A stretch of DNA of 64,000 bases from positions 186,712-250,711 of the forward strand of contig NZ_LMHU01000006.1 in assembly GCF_001428505.1 (NCBI RefSeq). Direction: 5' to 3'. Positions 62,765 to 64,000 of the stretch are shown here, in pieces. Every line of letters starts with the position of its first letter. Within the stretch, counting starts at the first letter, position 1. This stretch comes from Terrabacter sp. Root181 (GTDB taxonomy: Bacteria; Actinomycetota; Actinomycetes; Actinomycetales; Dermatophilaceae). A model generated the notes under the pieces. The model ran no database searches, was not told where the DNA came from, and saw only the letters and a program-made list of their open reading frames with translations. The position numbers and the translations under genes were made by a program.

Positions 62765-64000
62765 TCACCGGGGCCAGAGTGTCTCATCGAGGCTGGGGAG
62801 GGTGCCTCGGTCCAGGTTGTCGGTGTCCTTGGCGGTCAGGTGTCCGGGAGCGAACCCGCTCATCGGGCCGGAGACCGGCAGGTTCAGCCTCGTGGACCGC
62901 AGGTCGAGCGTGTACATCCCGGGGCTGGTGTCGACGGCGATGACGCCGTTACTGGCCCCGCTGACGATCAGCCCGAGCTGGTGTCCGGCCGGGACGACGA
63001 GGTCGTTGGCGGCCAGCTCGACGGTGACGTCGTGTTGGCCCGGGCCGTCGAGGCGTGCCCAGCCACGGGCGAGCACCTGCAGCTGGGTGCTCTGAAGGCG
63101 TCGGGTGACGTCCTTGTAGCAGGCATCGTCCGCAGTGGTGGCCGCGCCCCAGCAGGTCTCCGTTCCGAGGGTGAGGGCGCCGTCACCGGTCGCACTGACC
63201 CGGTCCATCGCGCCGTAGTCGACGAGCATGACCGACACCTGGCCGGCCTGGGCGCCATGGGTCACACCGAGGTCGACCGTCGGCGTGCCGGAGATCCGGA
63301 CGTCCTGGGTAGTCGTGCCGGTGAGGAGCTGCACCCGGTTCGGGTTTGCGCCGAGCGCGACCGCGTTCGCCTCGGTCAGGCGGGAGTTGTTGACGTAGCC
63401 AGCGGTACCGCGTTCCGGAGTTCCGAGCGCCAACGTGCCGTCTGCTCGAGGGCTGAGCGACATGGTGCGCGCGGACTGGGTCGGCCACGTCTTGGAGGTC
63501 TCCCACTGGTTCGGGGCGGTCTCGACGCGGACGGCCGGCTCACGGTCGATGCCGTTGTCGATGCCCATGAGCTCGTGGTCGAACCACCGGTTGAGGGTGG
63601 TGACCCACTCCTGGCGGTCGTGGTCGAACGGGTCGACGTGACCGAGGCGGCTGAGCCACATCTTGCGCGCGACGCCCTGCTTGCCCAGGTCGTCCCACCA
63701 CTTGGAGGCGTTCATCGTCTTGACGTTGTTGTCCTGGAGACCGTGGACGATGAAGACGCTCGCCTTGACCTTGGAGGCGTCGTAGAGGCTGCCGGCGCGG
63801 TAGTCGCGCTCGGCCCAGAAGTCCGTGTAGGCGCCCGTTGCGTCGGCGTCGTTGGCATCCATGTAGTTCAGCCGCGACGAGCAGTCGGTCGGGATGGTGC
63901 GGCGCTGGGCGATGGTGCGTGACAGGCTGCTGGCGTAGTGGCGCGACTTCACCGCGCCCTGCCAGCGGTTGTAGTCGTACCAGGAGCTGATGGCGCTGAT
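62765..64000 (-). CDS. X-Pro dipeptidyl-peptidase (S15), N-terminus off the right edge
   Basis: Partial: 411 residues of the C-terminal part; the frame is open to the edge (AISSWYDYNRWQGAVKSRHY is the first visible stretch). The catalytic Asp is in FIVHGLQDNNVKTMNASKWW and the catalytic His in LSRLGHVDPFD; the C-terminal PepX_C jelly roll spans the last ~230 residues (GTPTVDLGVTHGAQAGQVSV). It removes X-Pro dipeptides or may be a cocaine-esterase-like acylase. Whether it is exported cannot be seen because the start is missing. Confidence 0.88.
   Translation of the reverse strand: MSAISSWYDYNRWQGAVKSRHYASSLSRTIAQRRTIPTDCSSRLNYMDANDADATGAYTDFWAERDYRAGSLYDASKVKASVFIVHGLQDNNVKTMNASKWWDDLGKQGVARKMWLSRLGHVDPFDHDRQEWVTTLNRWFDHELMGIDNGIDREPAVRVETAPNQWETSKTWPTQSARTMSLSPRADGTLALGTPERGTAGYVNNSRLTEANAVALGANPNRVQLLTGTTTQDVRISGTPTVDLGVTHGAQAGQVSVMLVDYGAMDRVSATGDGALTLGTETCWGAATTADDACYKDVTRRLQSTQLQVLARGWARLDGPGQHDVTVELAANDLVVPAGHQLGLIVSGASNGVIAVDTSPGMYTLDLRSTRLNLPVSGPMSGFAPGHLTAKDTDNLDRGTLPSLDETLWPR

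Overview
The window is high-GC (roughly 70 % or more), gene-dense actinobacterial chromosome. Lineage markers are mycothiol biosynthesis (mshC), two F420-type luciferase-like oxidoreductases, a PAC2 protein, and the actinobacterial families DUF3090, DUF5703, DUF5997 and DUF3099. The order trmI - recB-like - metH - PAC2 - mshC - DUF3090 - phosphomutase - uppP broadly matches the proteasome-flanking region of Mycobacterium tuberculosis (around Rv2118c-Rv2136c). Together with cyanophycin genes this suggests Micrococcales, perhaps an Intrasporangiaceae relative (Janibacter, Phycicoccus, Knoellia-like). The family-level guess is inference. Both window edges cut a gene: trmI on the left and an X-Pro dipeptidyl-peptidase on the right.

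Layout. 0-8 kb: tRNA methyltransferase, SSB-like protein, site-2 protease, RecB-type nuclease, then a beta-alanine-type catabolic pair (class III aminotransferase and CoA-acylating semialdehyde dehydrogenase) divergent from a MocR/PdxR regulator. 8-13.5 kb: YciI/ECF42 sigma pair, small conserved proteins, a secreted FnIII-like protein, an effector-domain-only LysR relative. 13.5-24 kb: metH, PAC2, mshC with its companions SCO1664/DUF3090/phosphomutase, corA, uppP. 24-30 kb: oxidoreductases, a lipoprotein, an M20 peptidase, tRNA-Leu(GAG). 30-38.8 kb: MarR-controlled ABC exporter, MFS transporter, HipA-like kinase/DUF3037 pair, RNA methyltransferase, TauE/SafE, SPFH/NfeD pair, ABC ATPase. 38.8-43.3 kb: hypothetical proteins, PIG-L deacetylase, membrane alpha/beta hydrolase, acyltransferase. 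43.4-55.2 kb: a storage-polymer zone with glgA and glgC divergent, serB, then cyanophycinase and cyanophycin synthetase facing a Mur-ligase/TPR fusion. 55.2-60 kb: fabI-fabG, small proteins, a GH3 enzyme, moaA. 60-62.8 kb: a gene-poor stretch with an ArsR-VOC-MORN operon, a second VOC gene and tandem repeats; it looks more recently acquired or decaying. 62.8-64 kb: the truncated peptidase gene.

Three observations stand out. First, the gene at 52902-55163 is a cyanophycin-synthetase-like protein that keeps the N-terminal and Mur-ligase parts, lacks the ATP-grasp part, and carries a C-terminal TPR module. It faces cphA with 12 bp between the stop codons. Second, the 8-mer CGGCATAC (either strand) occurs 24 times by hand count, far above simple composition expectation. 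It is enriched between genes, forms inverted pairs in hairpins and carries otherwise rare ATA and TAT codons; this pattern resembles a DNA-uptake-type signal. Third, many genes carry a TANNNT hexamer 6-8 nt before the start codon, indicating widespread leaderless transcription, and this was used to choose several starts.
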